This document shows positions 11,430-21,493 of a DNA stretch of 64,000 bases, piece after piece. The DNA comes from Rhizophagus irregularis (lineage: Eukaryota; Glomeromycota; Glomeromycetes; Glomerales; Glomeraceae), in NCBI RefSeq assembly GCF_026210795.1, contig NC_089434.1, forward strand, positions 1,302,001-1,366,000, read 5' to 3'. The notes under the pieces were generated by a model. The model did not search any database and was not told where the DNA came from. It was given only the letters and a program-made list of their open reading frames with translations. Within the stretch, counting starts at the first letter, position 1, and every line of letters begins with the position of its first letter. The position numbers and the translations under genes were made by a program.

Positions 11430-11655
11430 ATGGGATGGGTCATTAATGCATTAGAAACTGGTGAGGAATTATTTAAATTTTTATTTTACTGTAGCGAAAT
11501 ATCTACTAACATTTGATTTTTTTTCTTTTTAGATGGCCATTTCTTTTGATTTCTTTAGACGTGTGGGAACTTGGTGAGTGAAGGCTTATTTGAATTATTT
11601 ATTTTAATGAAACGTTTATTAACGTTTCGATCTTTTTCTTTTTTTTATAGACAAG
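11430..11655 (+). repeat. further micro-exon-like modules
   Basis: Segments of 31 bases (11430-11460, ATGGGATGGGTCATTAATGC...) and 41 bases (11533-11573, containing TTAGACGTGTGGGAAC) are each bounded by TTTTTAG and GTGAG donors. The intervening stretch near 11610-11633 contains GAAACGTTTATTAACGTTTC, an 8-bp perfect hairpin with the branch-site-like TATTAA at its loop. Confidence 0.6.
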
Positions 11656-12065
11656 TAAGTTTCAATAGGGGAATACTATCGCTGGCTATAGATCAGCTAT
11701 TAGTAAAATCCACGAACAGATTGATACTTTTTCAATTGGAAATCACCTGAATATTGTAAAAGCCATGCAAGCAATTAGGATCGATAACCCTCCTGCTTCA
11801 AAATCAGATGACGCTATTGACATTATACCATGATCTGGGATATCGATTAGAGAGAAAATAATTTAATAATAGGTAAGTTTCATTGCGAAACTTCAATTGT
11901 TTCCTTTTTAATAAAAGCGTTAAATAATGTTTAATTTTTTTTAGGTTGTCTGGGTAGTATTATGTAAACAATAAATTTGAAATTCCTTATCAAACTTTAT
12001 TTAAAAATATGTTCCAACGCGATCGTAACCAATCACTCTTTCTTAGCGGCGAATATCAACAGAAA
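11656..12065 (+). pseudogene. relic of an unidentified protein-coding repeat
   Basis: About 57 codons are open up to a stop near 11833 (GNTIAGYRSAISKIHEQI, then a segment with HLNIVKAMQAIRIDNPP). A short intron-like gap follows, with GTAAGT at about 11873 and TTTTTTTTAG at about 11944. A further piece reads NMFQRDRNQSLFLSGEYQQ. The first part resembles the helical N-terminal region of tyrosine-recombinase-type transposon proteins, but I cannot confirm this. No catalytic domain is present and there is no proper start. Confidence 0.4.
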
Positions 12066-12660
12066 AATTAAGGAAAAGTGATAAGTTTCATTGTGAAACT
12101 TGAATTCATTTGCTATATGAAGGAAATATGAAATCATCTTAATTCAATATTATTTTTTAATTTTAAAAATATGTATTATTTTCAAAAAAAATTATAGATT
12201 CTATCTGTAGAGGCAATAATATGATGATTTTTAAAATGAAAAAAAAGTTTAATTGTGAAATTTTCAATTTATCTAATATCTAATTAAATTTTCATACTTT
12301 TTTTATCCTAATTTTTTATATTGTATTTATAATTACAAATCTTAATATTAAATTACAAATCTTAATTTTTATTGCAAATTTTGATACTTATAGTCTTGTA
12401 TTACCTATTTTACCCTAGTTTGCAAACAATTGATTTTAAAAATCTTTAAAAATGATGGAATAAATTATAATTTATTAATTAACCAATAATATTAAAGTGC
12501 GATTTTTTCAAAATCAAGTGATTGCCCGAGCCCCACCTTTTGCTATAGGTCCGCCCATATATAAATCATAAATATTATTTATAAAAAAAAAATTTTTTTG
12601 GGAAAAGTCTCATATTTATATAAAATATATATCACGTGCATCATGTGATATTAAATTAAT
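12066..12660. other. AT-rich stretch without recognisable genes
   Basis: It contains short repeats such as TAAATTACAAATCTTAAT and a TATATATAAATCATAAAT segment near 12556-12575 that could serve as a TATA element for the leader downstream. No coding sequence is seen. Confidence 0.4.
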
Positions 12661-12690
12661 AATTATCGCAGCTGAAGCTGCGGTATACCG

Positions 12691-12735
12691 AAAAAAAAAA
12701 TTAAGCTTTTTTTGGCAAAGCTTAATTTTTTTTTT
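12691..12735. repeat. perfect 18-bp inverted repeat
   Basis: The arms AAAAAAAAAATTAAGCTT (12691-12708) and AAGCTTAATTTTTTTTTT (12718-12735) are perfectly complementary with a 9-base spacer. It lies directly before a CT-rich tract. It could be a fold-back element or junction; a terminator role is unsupported. Confidence 0.6.
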
Positions 12736-12831
12736 CTTTCATCCCCTCACCTCCCTTACTTCTATCCCTTCTTCCCCTTTCTTCCGCCCTTTCCCTTCCC
12801 TTTTTTCAGAAAAACAAAATGGTAAGTTTCG
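12736..12831 (+). promoter_or_regulatory. CT-rich leader before a micro-exon chain
   Basis: About 75 bases are nearly pure pyrimidine (TTCATCCCCTCACCTCCCTT...), ending in TTTTTTCAG and then AAAAACAAAATG immediately followed by GTAAGTTTCG. Pyrimidine-rich leaders are common at fungal promoters. A similar CT-rich tract at 10490-10530, with TATATAG upstream, precedes the first array. An ATG abutting a strong donor suggests a possible first exon for 12928-13458. Confidence 0.35.
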
Positions 12832-13567
12832 AAGCATTCGCTTTGAAACTTTTTTAAAAAGTCATTTTTTTTAAAAAAATTGCTTTTTAGGAAACGTTTA
12901 CTAATGTTTCCTTTGTTTTTTTTGTAGGTTCGGGAGTTAGTTTGGGAGCTTAAAACACTCTTGAAATGGTGAGCTTAACCCAAATTATATATCTGATATG
13001 TATTTTTCATTAGAAACGTTCTAATTGAACATTTCTTTTTTGTAGGCGGTTTTTTCGGTCTCCTTTAGGGATGGCAATGGTCGGTCATGGTCGGTCATCG
13101 GTCGGTCATAACCGGTCAAGAACCTTTGACCGACCGACTGACCGTTTGACCGACCGGTCTGACCGACCGGTTAACCGACCGTTTAACCGATCCTGAAAAC
13201 GTTTGCGAAACGTAATTTAATAAAAAAACGTTTGAAATACTTAATAAAAAACGTTTTCGCAACATTTTCTATTAAAATAATTAAAAAAACGTTTGCGAAA
13301 CATTTTTTATTAAATTATGTTTCGCAAACATTTTCAGGATCGGTTAAACGGTCGGTCAGAGGTCTTTGACCGACCGATATCGGTCACGGTCATGACCGGT
13401 CATAACCGGTTAATGACCGTGACCGTTGCCATCCCTAGTCTCCTTAAACATGAATTTGGTAAGTATTCAATTTTTTCTTTAATTATTTTTGTTCTAACAA
13501 ACAGAATTTTTTTTTTTAACAATTGCACTGCATTTTTTATTATTCTTTGTATGAGTAGATATTAGAA
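12832..13567 (+). repeat. micro-exon-like modules, one split by a MITE
   Basis: The 41-base segment 12928-12968 and the segment 13046-13458 (interrupted by the element at 13068-13435) have TTTGTAG acceptors and GTGAG/GTAAG donors. If the ATG near 12826 is joined to both and the insertion is removed with one TA, the frame stays open for about 29 codons (MVRELVWELKTLLKWRFF...). Hairpins with branch-like loops occur at about 12892-12913 (GGAAACGT/ATGTTTCC) and 13014-13036. The chain is too short to assign a product. Confidence 0.45.
13068..13435. mobile_element. 368-bp Tc1/mariner-type MITE with TA duplication
   Basis: The ends are GGGATGGCAATGGTC and the inverted GACCGTTGCCATCCC, flanked by TA at 13066-13067 and 13436-13437. 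The subterminal DNA is packed with GGTCGGTC/GACCGACC repeats and the centre is palindromic around AAACGTTTGCGAAAC units. No transposase is present. It sits inside a micro-exon-like segment. The element at 21494-21884 has similar GGTCAGTCGGTC ends. Confidence 0.85.
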
Positions 13568-13699
13568 AGGTTACGCAACTCTACAGCAAAGCATTATTCT
13601 ATCTAAATAGTACAAAGGGGTCAACACTAATGTAATATGTACCCATGCAATTGCACGAACATATATAAAAAAGAACAATCACATCCGAACTCTCCCATC

Positions 13700-14240
13700 A
13701 CAAAGTAAGTTAATGTAAAAAAAAAGAAGCCAAAACATCTCGTCCAAGTTCTGATACCTGTTCTTTTTGATAACTTCCCATTCCATATCGTTGGAGGTTG
13801 TTGAAAAAATCTCCTCCAATTCGGTTAATTTCTCTTTCATCTTTTTTAAACCTTCAGATGCGCTTGGTATCGTACGTACAGTAACGTACTTTATTTTTGC
13901 GCAATGTTATCTTGTTTTAGAGATGTTTTGGTCGAGGCTTCTGCCTTATCACCTTCCAAATCTGAGTCCGAGTCTGTGTCCTCTCCCACTCTCATATCCA
14001 CTACCTCGTCTTCAGTAACTGGTGTTATTCAGTTTTTGTTTTTCTTGGCCGCTATATTTGCTAACCTCAATCAGAAGGTGTTTACGGTGTAGAAAAGTTT
14101 ACCAGTTGATTAGCTGGTGGCGCCGTAGCCAGTGCTATCATCTTTACCTTTACTTTCTCCAAATTCTTTCAGTTTCTGTATATCGTCTTGAAATTCCGCA
14201 CCTTCCATATCAGCTCCGCACTGCCAACGAACAGTTTCTA
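13700..14240 (-). pseudogene. broken coding relic, acidic/coiled-coil protein
   Basis: The minus strand contains protein-like stretches in different frames separated by stops: ETVRWQCGADMEGAEFQDDI, then TPVTEDEVVDMRVGEDTDSD with a Ser/Asp-rich run, then GLKKMKEKLTELEEIFSTTS and MEWEVIKKNRYQNLDEMFW. Codon-like structure and charged composition argue for a former exon of an unidentified gene or transposon. No domain is recognised. Confidence 0.45.
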
Positions 14241-14741
14241 ACATTGGGATTCTGGTGGGTATTTTTTTTTATAAATTACTCTATTTTAACGAACTCTATT
14301 TAACGGTTCATTTTTCTCTTTTAGATTTTGCCATTCCTATTTGAAAATGGATGTGAGCGTCCATTTTTTTCATTTTTTATTTCTTCGTATTCGTCATTAA
14401 CTTTTGATTTTCTTTTTTTTGTAGATTTGGCTTCTTTTTAGGTTTCGGTGACCCCTTCAGTGTTATCTTTCTTTTTTAGGGTTCGGTATTTCCTTTTTAT
14501 GTTTCAATGTCTCTTTTGTGGAAATTAAGGTGGGTTTTTTTATTGTTTATAGGTTTTTTTGTCGTTTTTGGTACTAAACTATTAAACTTTCTTTTTTAGG
14601 TTTTGTCTTCGTTTCACCCTTCAAACGCGTGGGATTTTGGTGAGAAAATCGACAATGTTTATGTTTCTATATATTTCTTTAACATATACTAATGTTTTTA
14701 TTTTTTCTTTTTTTAGAAGACAGAGTCTTTAGACATCCCGA
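14241..14741 (+). repeat. splice-module series leading into the Argonaute relic
   Basis: Successive segments end in donors GTGGGTATT (14254), GTGGGTTTT (about 14530) and GTGAGAAAA (about 14640). They begin after CTCTTTTAG (about 14324), TTTTTTTGTAG (about 14424), CTTTTTTAG (about 14479), CTTTTTTAG (about 14599) and TTTTTTTAG (about 14716). Branch-site hairpins are visible: GAACT/GGTTC near 14291 and AACAT/ATGTT near 14680. Sequences resemble the arrays at 10.5 kb and 15.7 kb but are more diverged. Confidence 0.5.
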
Positions 14742-15680
14742 ATGATCCTTACGTCATATCCTCAAAGTGAAATTACTACAGCGTTGAATATTGCTTGTCA
14801 CAAATCTTTGTTTAACAAAAATTATCCTCCACATATCATTATATGTATTTTGGGATCAATGAGTCCAATATATGGAGAAATTAAAAGGATTGGGACACGC
14901 AATTGGGTGTTCCAACTCAATGTATTTTACTCAAACGATTAGCGAGAAAAAATGGAATCGATCAAATTTGTTCAAACATCTTTTTGAAAGTGAACGCAAA
15001 ATTAGGTGGACAAAATGTAATATTAACCAACGATCAAATTGATTTTGTATCTTCAGAACTGACAATGATACTCGGCGCTAATGTTTTCCATTCCGGAAGA
15101 GGTGATAATAGGCCAAGTATTGTAGCTGTATGTGCCTCATTGAATTCAAAAAGCTACTAGATACGCTGGAAGATTTAGTGTTAATAAGGATCCTCGAAAT
15201 TAAATTATTGAAGATCTCAAAGGAGTAGTAATCGATTTACTTTGTGTTTTTTATCAAAGAAATCAAGTTTTACCGAGAAAATTTTTGTTTTATCGTGATG
15301 GAGTTGGTGAAACTCAATTTCAACATGTAAAAACTTATGAAGTAAAAGCACTTAAAGAAGTCTTTGCTAGTGTGTACAGAAATTCGGGACCTACACTAAC
15401 ATTGTAAGTTTTTTAATGTCATGTTGTTACCATTATTATTTTACAATTTCTAAATTTACTAATCCCTTAATATATAGTATTATATTGCAAAAGAGGCATC
15501 ATACCAGATTTATGCCAACTGAACCACGTGACGGCGATAAATTGGGCAATTGTAGTTTGATTTTTGTAAGAATGAGAAATTTATTATTTTAATTTCGTAA
15601 CTTTATATTAATTATTTTATTTTTTCAGTCTTACAATCTCACACCAGCCTACAAGGAACATACGCGTGATAATTCGGAGG
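14742..15680 (+). pseudogene. Argonaute PIWI-domain relic
   Basis: Unmistakable Argonaute MID/PIWI segments are present: SPIYGEIKRIG, GVPTQCILLKRLARKNGIDQ, KVNAKLGGQN, GRGDNRPSIVAVCASLN, YAGRFRVNKDPRN, IEDLKGVVIDLLCVFYQRNQ, FYRDGVGETQFQHVKTYEVK, RHHTRFMPTEPRDGDKLGN and LQSHTSLQGT. Introns 15404-15477 and about 15566-15628 keep GT...AG signals. It is broken by single-base frameshifts (near 14898 and 15150) and by a stop where the family has the Glu of PRNEIIED. The first catalytic Asp of the slicer tetrad (GADVTH-type) reads Asn here (GANVFH), while the FYRDG Asp remains. The N, PAZ and most MID sequence is absent, and the C-terminal catalytic His region is lost. Confidence 0.85.
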
Positions 15681-15689
15681 GGTAGAGGT

Positions 15690-16035
15690 TTATTTTTTGA
15701 ACTATTCTTTGAGAAACATTTACTAATGTTTCTTTGATTTTTTCTTCTTTTAGACGGTTCATATGGTCTCTCATTTCAGTAAGTTTGTCATTTTTTTCTT
15801 GATTTTTATTTTGACGAACATTTTCTAACTGATTTTTTTTTCTTTTTAGACGGTTTTTAATTCTTTGGACACGGGACTTCGGTGGGAGTATTGTTTTTTT
15901 GTTTTATTCCATCTTTATTTTGTCTTTTAAAACGGTTGCTAATTTCTTTTTTTTTCCTTTTTTTAGGCGGCTTAGACACGGGTCTTGGTGAAATCGACTC
16001 TTAGTTAGACGCTCGCGTGAGATAGGTAAGTTTCG
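15690..16035 (+). repeat. micro-exon-like modules after the Argonaute relic
   Basis: The modules are 15754-15778, 15850-15881 and 15967-15987, followed by a segment ending GATAG|GTAAGT at 16026. The sequences (ACGGTTTTTAATTCTTTGGA, GCGGCTTAGACACGGG) belong to the same family as those at 10.6-11.3 kb. GAAACATTTACTAATGTTTC (about 15713-15732) is a 7-bp perfect hairpin exposing TTACTA. The right arm is lost in the next module. Confidence 0.6.
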
Positions 16036-16179
16036 AATAAAGGAATTCAAAACTTAAGTTTTTTTTTAATTTTTTTCCTTTTTTTTTTTGGCTCCAGCTT
16101 GGAAACCAAAATCCAAGTATAGTTTCGAAAAAAGGAATTCGAAACTTTAGAAGCATAGATTAATATCGATACAAAATAT

Positions 16180-16232
16180 ATTTAATATAGATTTAATATA
16201 GATTTAATATAGATTTAATATAGATTTAGATA
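16180..16232. repeat. 11-bp tandem repeat (ATTTAATATAG)
   Basis: About five copies of ATTTAATATAG in direct orientation, nearly identical. Confidence 0.8.
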
Positions 16233-16310
16233 ATTAATACAATGAAACTGTATTATAACTTTGAGTAAACTGTAATATTACTTTAAATAAACAATATTTT
16301 TGCATTAAAT

Positions 16311-16476
16311 AAACTACATTTTTGCAATATTATTACATTAACTAAACTACATTTTTGCATTACATAAGCTACATTTAAACTACATTTTTGCAATATTATT
16401 ACATTAACTAAACTACATTTTTGCATTACATAAGCTACATTTAAACTACATTTTTGCATTACATAGGCTACACTTA
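16311..16476. repeat. 66-bp tandem repeat, about 2.5 copies
   Basis: The unit begins AAACTACATTTTTGCAATAT. Copies start at 16311 and 16377, and a partial, internally shortened copy starts at 16443. The unit itself contains two CTACATTTTTGCA halves, so it grew by nested duplication. Confidence 0.8.
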
Positions 16477-16619
16477 AACTATATTCGCTCCATATGGATA
16501 CCCTACGTTAAACATAAAATAGCGATACGCCTACTACTTTTTTTAATATATATAGCGGCTACATAGCTACTACACAGTCCCGATTTTGCAAGTTTCAGTA
16601 AAGAAACTAGAAAGAAAAT

Positions 16620-16870
16620 ATTATTATAAAGTTTTTTTTAAATAATAAACCAGAAAAACAAGTGAGAAAAAAAGAAGTGAAAGTGGACAAGTTGCAAAAA
16701 AAAATTTTTACTGCATTCTTAATAGAAAATACTATATTAATGTGTCTAAAAGGAGAAAGGGTGTTTTGAAGTTTGCCTCAAAAACAAAGTGAGTAGTTTT
16801 TTTTTTTTTTGAAATGAAAAGAAATAAATTAGAGAGGGTGAAGTGTTTCGTGTAAAACAAACAAAACAGT
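16620..16870. repeat. dispersed repeat, copy 1
   Basis: Aligns with 21145-21410. Shared landmarks are CAGAAAAA-AAGTGAGA, GAAGTGAAAGT, CTGCATTCTTAA/CTGTATTCTTAA, AAAAGGAGAAGG and the GAGAG...GAAGT segment. No coding potential or clear terminal repeats are seen. Confidence 0.55.
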
Positions 16871-17246
16871 GGTTGTACAAGAAAATTAAGTCGTATATAC
16901 GAAACACCATCAATCATACCCACTGTGATCATTCGGTATAGAGGTACTTTTGTTAAGTAAAAGACGCCTTTTTATTTAATAAAATCGTATTTCCTATTTT
17001 GATGTATGGAATGTACTATATGTGAATAATACTTAATTTTCTATGTTCAACTACGCCTTCGAATGTTTATTCTTCGAGTCAATACATGTCTTACTTTAAA
17101 GAAGTATAAAATATTTTCAAAATCAAATAATATAAATTTAAAATACATCATTCATGTTCCGTTTACAGCGCCTGCTTAATGAAAATATCTCGCACTTAAA
17201 TCTACCTCCTCCTGAAAAATGGCCTTTTACTTGTAATAAAAATAGA

Positions 17247-17400
17247 CTAGGAAACGGAAATCGTCGTAAGTTCAGAGCGAAAAAACTTAGATTTGCGATT
17301 TCATTGGATGACGTCACATGAGGGACAGAGAAACTCACGTGGTCGACCATTTTTCATAATGCGTAGACATATATGATATATAGTCCTTCGCTTCGCTCCG
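17247..17400. mobile_element. TIR-type repeat family 1, copy 2 (compact)
   Basis: Shares CTAGGAAACGGAAAYCGTYG with 1048 and 31274, and ends TCCTTCGCTTCGCTCCG. About 154 bases. It contains GGACAGAGAAACTCACGTG, also found in copy 3. No micro-exon expansion is present. Confidence 0.6.
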
Positions 17401-17895
17401 TACGATAAGTCATAATTATTTTTTTCACCCTGCGCATTCTTGTGATGTTAACCCTTCAATAGTTTAATATAAATTGTTTAAAATTAAAATCTTTGTCCTA
17501 ATTTAGCAATCTAAGATAAATATCAAATAAATCTTTGATATGTTGGATTGCGCACATAAATGTAACTTCAATCTTATAAACTTTTTAAATATATACACCT
17601 CTTAAACACATTTTTAACTTTTGGAATAATTAATAGATTTCATTTAAAAATTATCAAGAAAAAAATATTTTTGAATGACAAATATAAATATAAATTTATA
17701 AAATTTTATTTAAAATATAGCGTTAGTAATTTTACGCATATGAATTATTTAAATTACAAACTAAGAAATTTGTAAGAAATCTTATTACTCTAATCTTAGT
17801 AGTGTTTAAATAATTTTTAAAAATATAAAAAAAATATAAATCATTAACAATGATAGAAAAAAAAATAGTTGTAATAAGAGATGGTAACATTGTAT

Positions 17896-20226
17896 CTAAA
17901 TATCTAAAAAAAAAAAAAAAAAAATATTTACAATAATAAAAATCAGTAAATTAAATTAAATATTTTTACATTTTAAAATAATGAATTTTTTACCATTAGG
18001 AATTTCCAATTCATCTTGTTCTTCAGAATGAAGATTTGGGTTATTGTATACTTCATCTTCATCATCTTTAGTAACAAAATAAGAATAATTAAAAAAATAA
18101 AATATAAGAATGGTCAATTAAAATGTATATTTGTCAGTCTTACCATTAAAATTAACATTTGGACCTTTTGTTTGTTGCACTGTTTTTTGTTTATATTAAA
18201 TTGAAATAAATTATTGTTTAATGAATTTTTGCACTAAATAATAATATTAGATTATTTACTTACCATCTTTTACTTGTAGCTTTTTAAATATTTTGGATAA
18301 TTTTTTACTATTGGCTAAAAAATTTAAATATAATTCATTGTTTATTTATTCAATTATTATAAAAAAAAATAAATCATTGAAATATATGGATAAATTCACC
18401 AACCTTTAAAAAAGCTATTTATTTTTGATGTTCTACTATTATTCTGATTACTTGATTTATTATTAAAATCATTAACTAAAAAAAATGTAAAATTAATAAT
18501 TAAATATTTAACAATATAGTATAATAAAAAAAAATACTTACTATTAGCGGGAATACTAAAATCATATGATTTACTATGAAATGCTATTTAAAAATGAAAT
18601 ACTTTAGTTAAAAAAAGTCAAAATGATAAGAGTACAAATAATCTGAAAAAATAAAAAAGATTTTATATATTAAATTTGTACCTTCTAGCTCCTCTTTTTA
18701 TTTTAGTATGAATAATGAGATTTTATTATTATTACTTATTTATTTAAATAATAAAAGCAATATGTATTAAATACAATACCTTCTGTTGCATTTCTTGATT
18801 CAGGTAGATTTTCAAATTGATGAATTTTACTTGTAAATAATATGTTATTTGTACTATTTACTAAATTATTTGCTTCATTAAATTCTAGATTATTATGTAT
18901 TTCTGATTCATCTGTCATACTTTGATAATATAAGTTCATTTCTTGTATTTTAAATGCAAGTGTCTTGGTATCAGGTCTTTTTGATGGATTAGCATCCCAA
19001 CATTCTTCTATTAAATTTTTATATTCAACAGGAGTTCCTGATACTATTCTTGGTCTAATACCATTAATAATATTCATTGCAAGATTGTAATCATGTTTAT
19101 GATTAATAAATGGTGGTTTTTGTGATGCAATTTCCCACATAAGCATTGCAATACTATAAATATCAGATTTAAAAGTATATTCTTTTCCATTAATAATTTC
19201 AGGTGCTATGTAAGGAAGATTTCCATATATACATTTTGATGATTTATCAGCAGGTCCACAAAATCCAAGATCACTAATTTGCCAACAACTATTAAGTTGT
19301 GAATACAATATATTTCCTGAATGTAAATCTCTATGAATTGAATTCTCAAAATGAATAAAATAAAGTGCCCTAACTATTTCAAAAGTTATATTGATTTTTT
19401 GTTTCCATGTAAGCTTATTATGATTTTGTTGCAAATATTCTCTTAAATTTATATTCATTTTATCCATCACAAGCATATAATTTCCATTTGATATGTTTTG
19501 TGTTATACCATAACATTGGACAATTTCAGGACATTTATTACTTATAGTTAAATGTGATTTAGCCTATAAAAATGTAAAGATTTAATAAATAAACTGGTCA
19601 ATTAGCTTCTTCTAAATTTTATTTAAATTACAAACCTCTTCAAACCAACTTTGATTTGCACTTTCAACATTTTCTAAACTTTTAAGTATTACATCTTGAT
19701 CTCCAAATCTTATTAATTGTTTTTTTTTAGAATCCCATTCTTCATATTTTCCATCAATCCAAACTGCTGTATAGATTTCAGAAAATCCACCTTTTGTTAG
19801 ATACCTGATATTTTGCAAATTATTATATGGAATCCATTCAACTATCGTATCTGGTTTAGCTAATTCTATTTGACATTTCTGGATTAAATTATCAATATCA
19901 TCATTTCCAGATGTCCAATTTGAAAATTTTGCTTTTAAATAATTTCTAACACAAAATTCACAATATAACGTAGCTAAACATTTTTGATTACAATTTTCAC
20001 AAGTTCTTTTTGTTCCTGAATTAAAAAGAATTTTATCTCGATCATAATCTTTAGATACCCATCTTATTGCATAAGTTTTTTCATCTTCTGTAAGAGAATT
20101 ATCAGCAAGAACTGTTTGTTTCTTAAATTCATATTGTTTGTGCATATCAGTGTGAACATTATAGTCTATTAATGCAATTGATCGATTAATTGCTGCGTAA
20201 GCAAATTCTCTTCGAATGACAGACAT
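17896..20226 (-). CDS. protein kinase B, paralog with a shortened tail
   Basis: Close duplicate of kinase A. Exon 1 is 20226-19636 (197 codons, Cys motif CENC...CEFC), exon 2 is 19563-18780 (784 bases), the 12-base micro-exon is 18693-18682 and exon 4 is 18583-18542. Kinase motifs are all present: GGFSEIY, VILK, HRDLHSGN, DLG, APE and RPD. In the tail, the exons equivalent to 50878-50931, the acceptor-less one and 51143-51202 of gene F are missing. The VQQTKGPN exon has lost its usual AG but an AG a few bases inside keeps the frame. The last exon could use a TAG at 17896-17898 after a poly-T acceptor; this 3' end is less certain. Confidence 0.8.
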
Positions 20227-21120
20227 GGAATTTTTTTAAAATAAAGCTCCGAAAGAAGGGCTAAAAAAAAAATATTATAACGAGAAAAAAAAGTCTGAAC
20301 GGAGTTTTGTATCCGAAATAATCCGTAAAACTTATAATGCAGTGCAACTTACCTAGTATTGCACAAAATGCTTTTTGCTCCAAACATGGATCTACACTCA
20401 TGTGAAACACATTACACACATCATGAAATGAAATTGTCACGTTATTATAATAATTTCTTGGATAAAGTGAAACCTAATAAATAAACCTTTTAAAATGACT
20501 GCAATGATCGTAGTGGCTTAAGCGTATTAATTATTTAGAATGAATAAAAAAAACTGACTTATATAATTACAGAAATTACGAAATAGAGTAAATTTATGCA
20601 CCACGCCATGGTCGCCATGCGGTAAAAATTATTCACTGCACCCCTTTTTTGAATATGATTGATTCAAAGTGTGGCTAACTTCCATTAATTTTGTGTAACA
20701 TTTAGAAAATATTCATCGCATTTAATAAAAATTAAAATTTTGCAAAATAAAAAAGGACTTTAAAGGGTTATTATAATTTTTTTTTGTTTCTTTCTTATAT
20801 AAATTACAATTTATTAAATTATTAAATATTTCAACACATTTAACAAAAAACAGTGTTTTACCATTACACCATTGCAGAAATACTAACTCATAAGTCATAA
20901 ACGATTTACAATAAATAATAATAATAAATTTTTAAATTTCTGAAAAAAAATTATTATTTAATAATGAATCAAAAATCAAAAAGCAACTAATACTATACAA
21001 AGTTGAAGTGTCGAATCCTAAAACAAACTTCCAAAATGAAATATTTCTAAAGAAAAGAAATGTTTTTTTAAAAAAAATCCTAAGCAATGTACCTAATGTC
21101 CCTAAAGTGAAATACATCTT
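20227..21120 (-). promoter_or_regulatory. conserved upstream region of kinase B
   Basis: Aligned over its length with 5747-6600 upstream of kinase A with a few indels. It includes the 31-base element (20292-20322, one mismatch) and the GATTGATTCAAAGTGTGGCTA segment. The coordinate relation proves a single segmental duplication covering promoter, gene and 3' flank. Confidence 0.55.
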
Positions 21121-21144
21121 TTTTTTAAAGAAAAAAAAAGAAGT

Positions 21145-21410
21145 ACTTTTAAAATAAATAGGTCAGAAAAATAAGTGAGAGAAAAGAGGTGAAAGTAAAT
21201 TATAGTAAAAAAATTTTGCTGTATTCTTAAAAAAAAATACTAAATTAAAGTGTTCAAATGCACCTAAAAGGAGAAGGATAGTTGATTTAAAGTTTAGTAC
21301 TTCAAAGAAAAAGGGAGAAGTTTTTTTTTATAAAATAAAAGGGCAAAAAAGATATAAAATGAGAGAGCGAAGTACTTTCTGTAGATGTAAAAATAAACCA
21401 ACAAATTAGT
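21145..21410. repeat. dispersed repeat, copy 2
   Basis: Second copy of the repeat at 16620-16870. It follows directly on the end of the kinase B duplicon. Confidence 0.5.
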
Positions 21411-21493
21411 GATCGCGCACCGATCGCGCCAAAAAAATCAAAAATTATGTTACTATGATGTTACTATGTAAAGACTGTAAAGTGATATATTTA

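Noticed and set aside
12691-12735. Stem-loop with T-run as a transcription terminator
   Set aside because: Intrinsic terminators are bacterial; in this eukaryotic context an inverted-repeat remnant is the better reading.
13317-13565. 82-codon frame beginning MFRKHFQDRLNGRSE
   Set aside because: Its first half lies within the MITE terminal repeat and the rest within T-rich module sequence.
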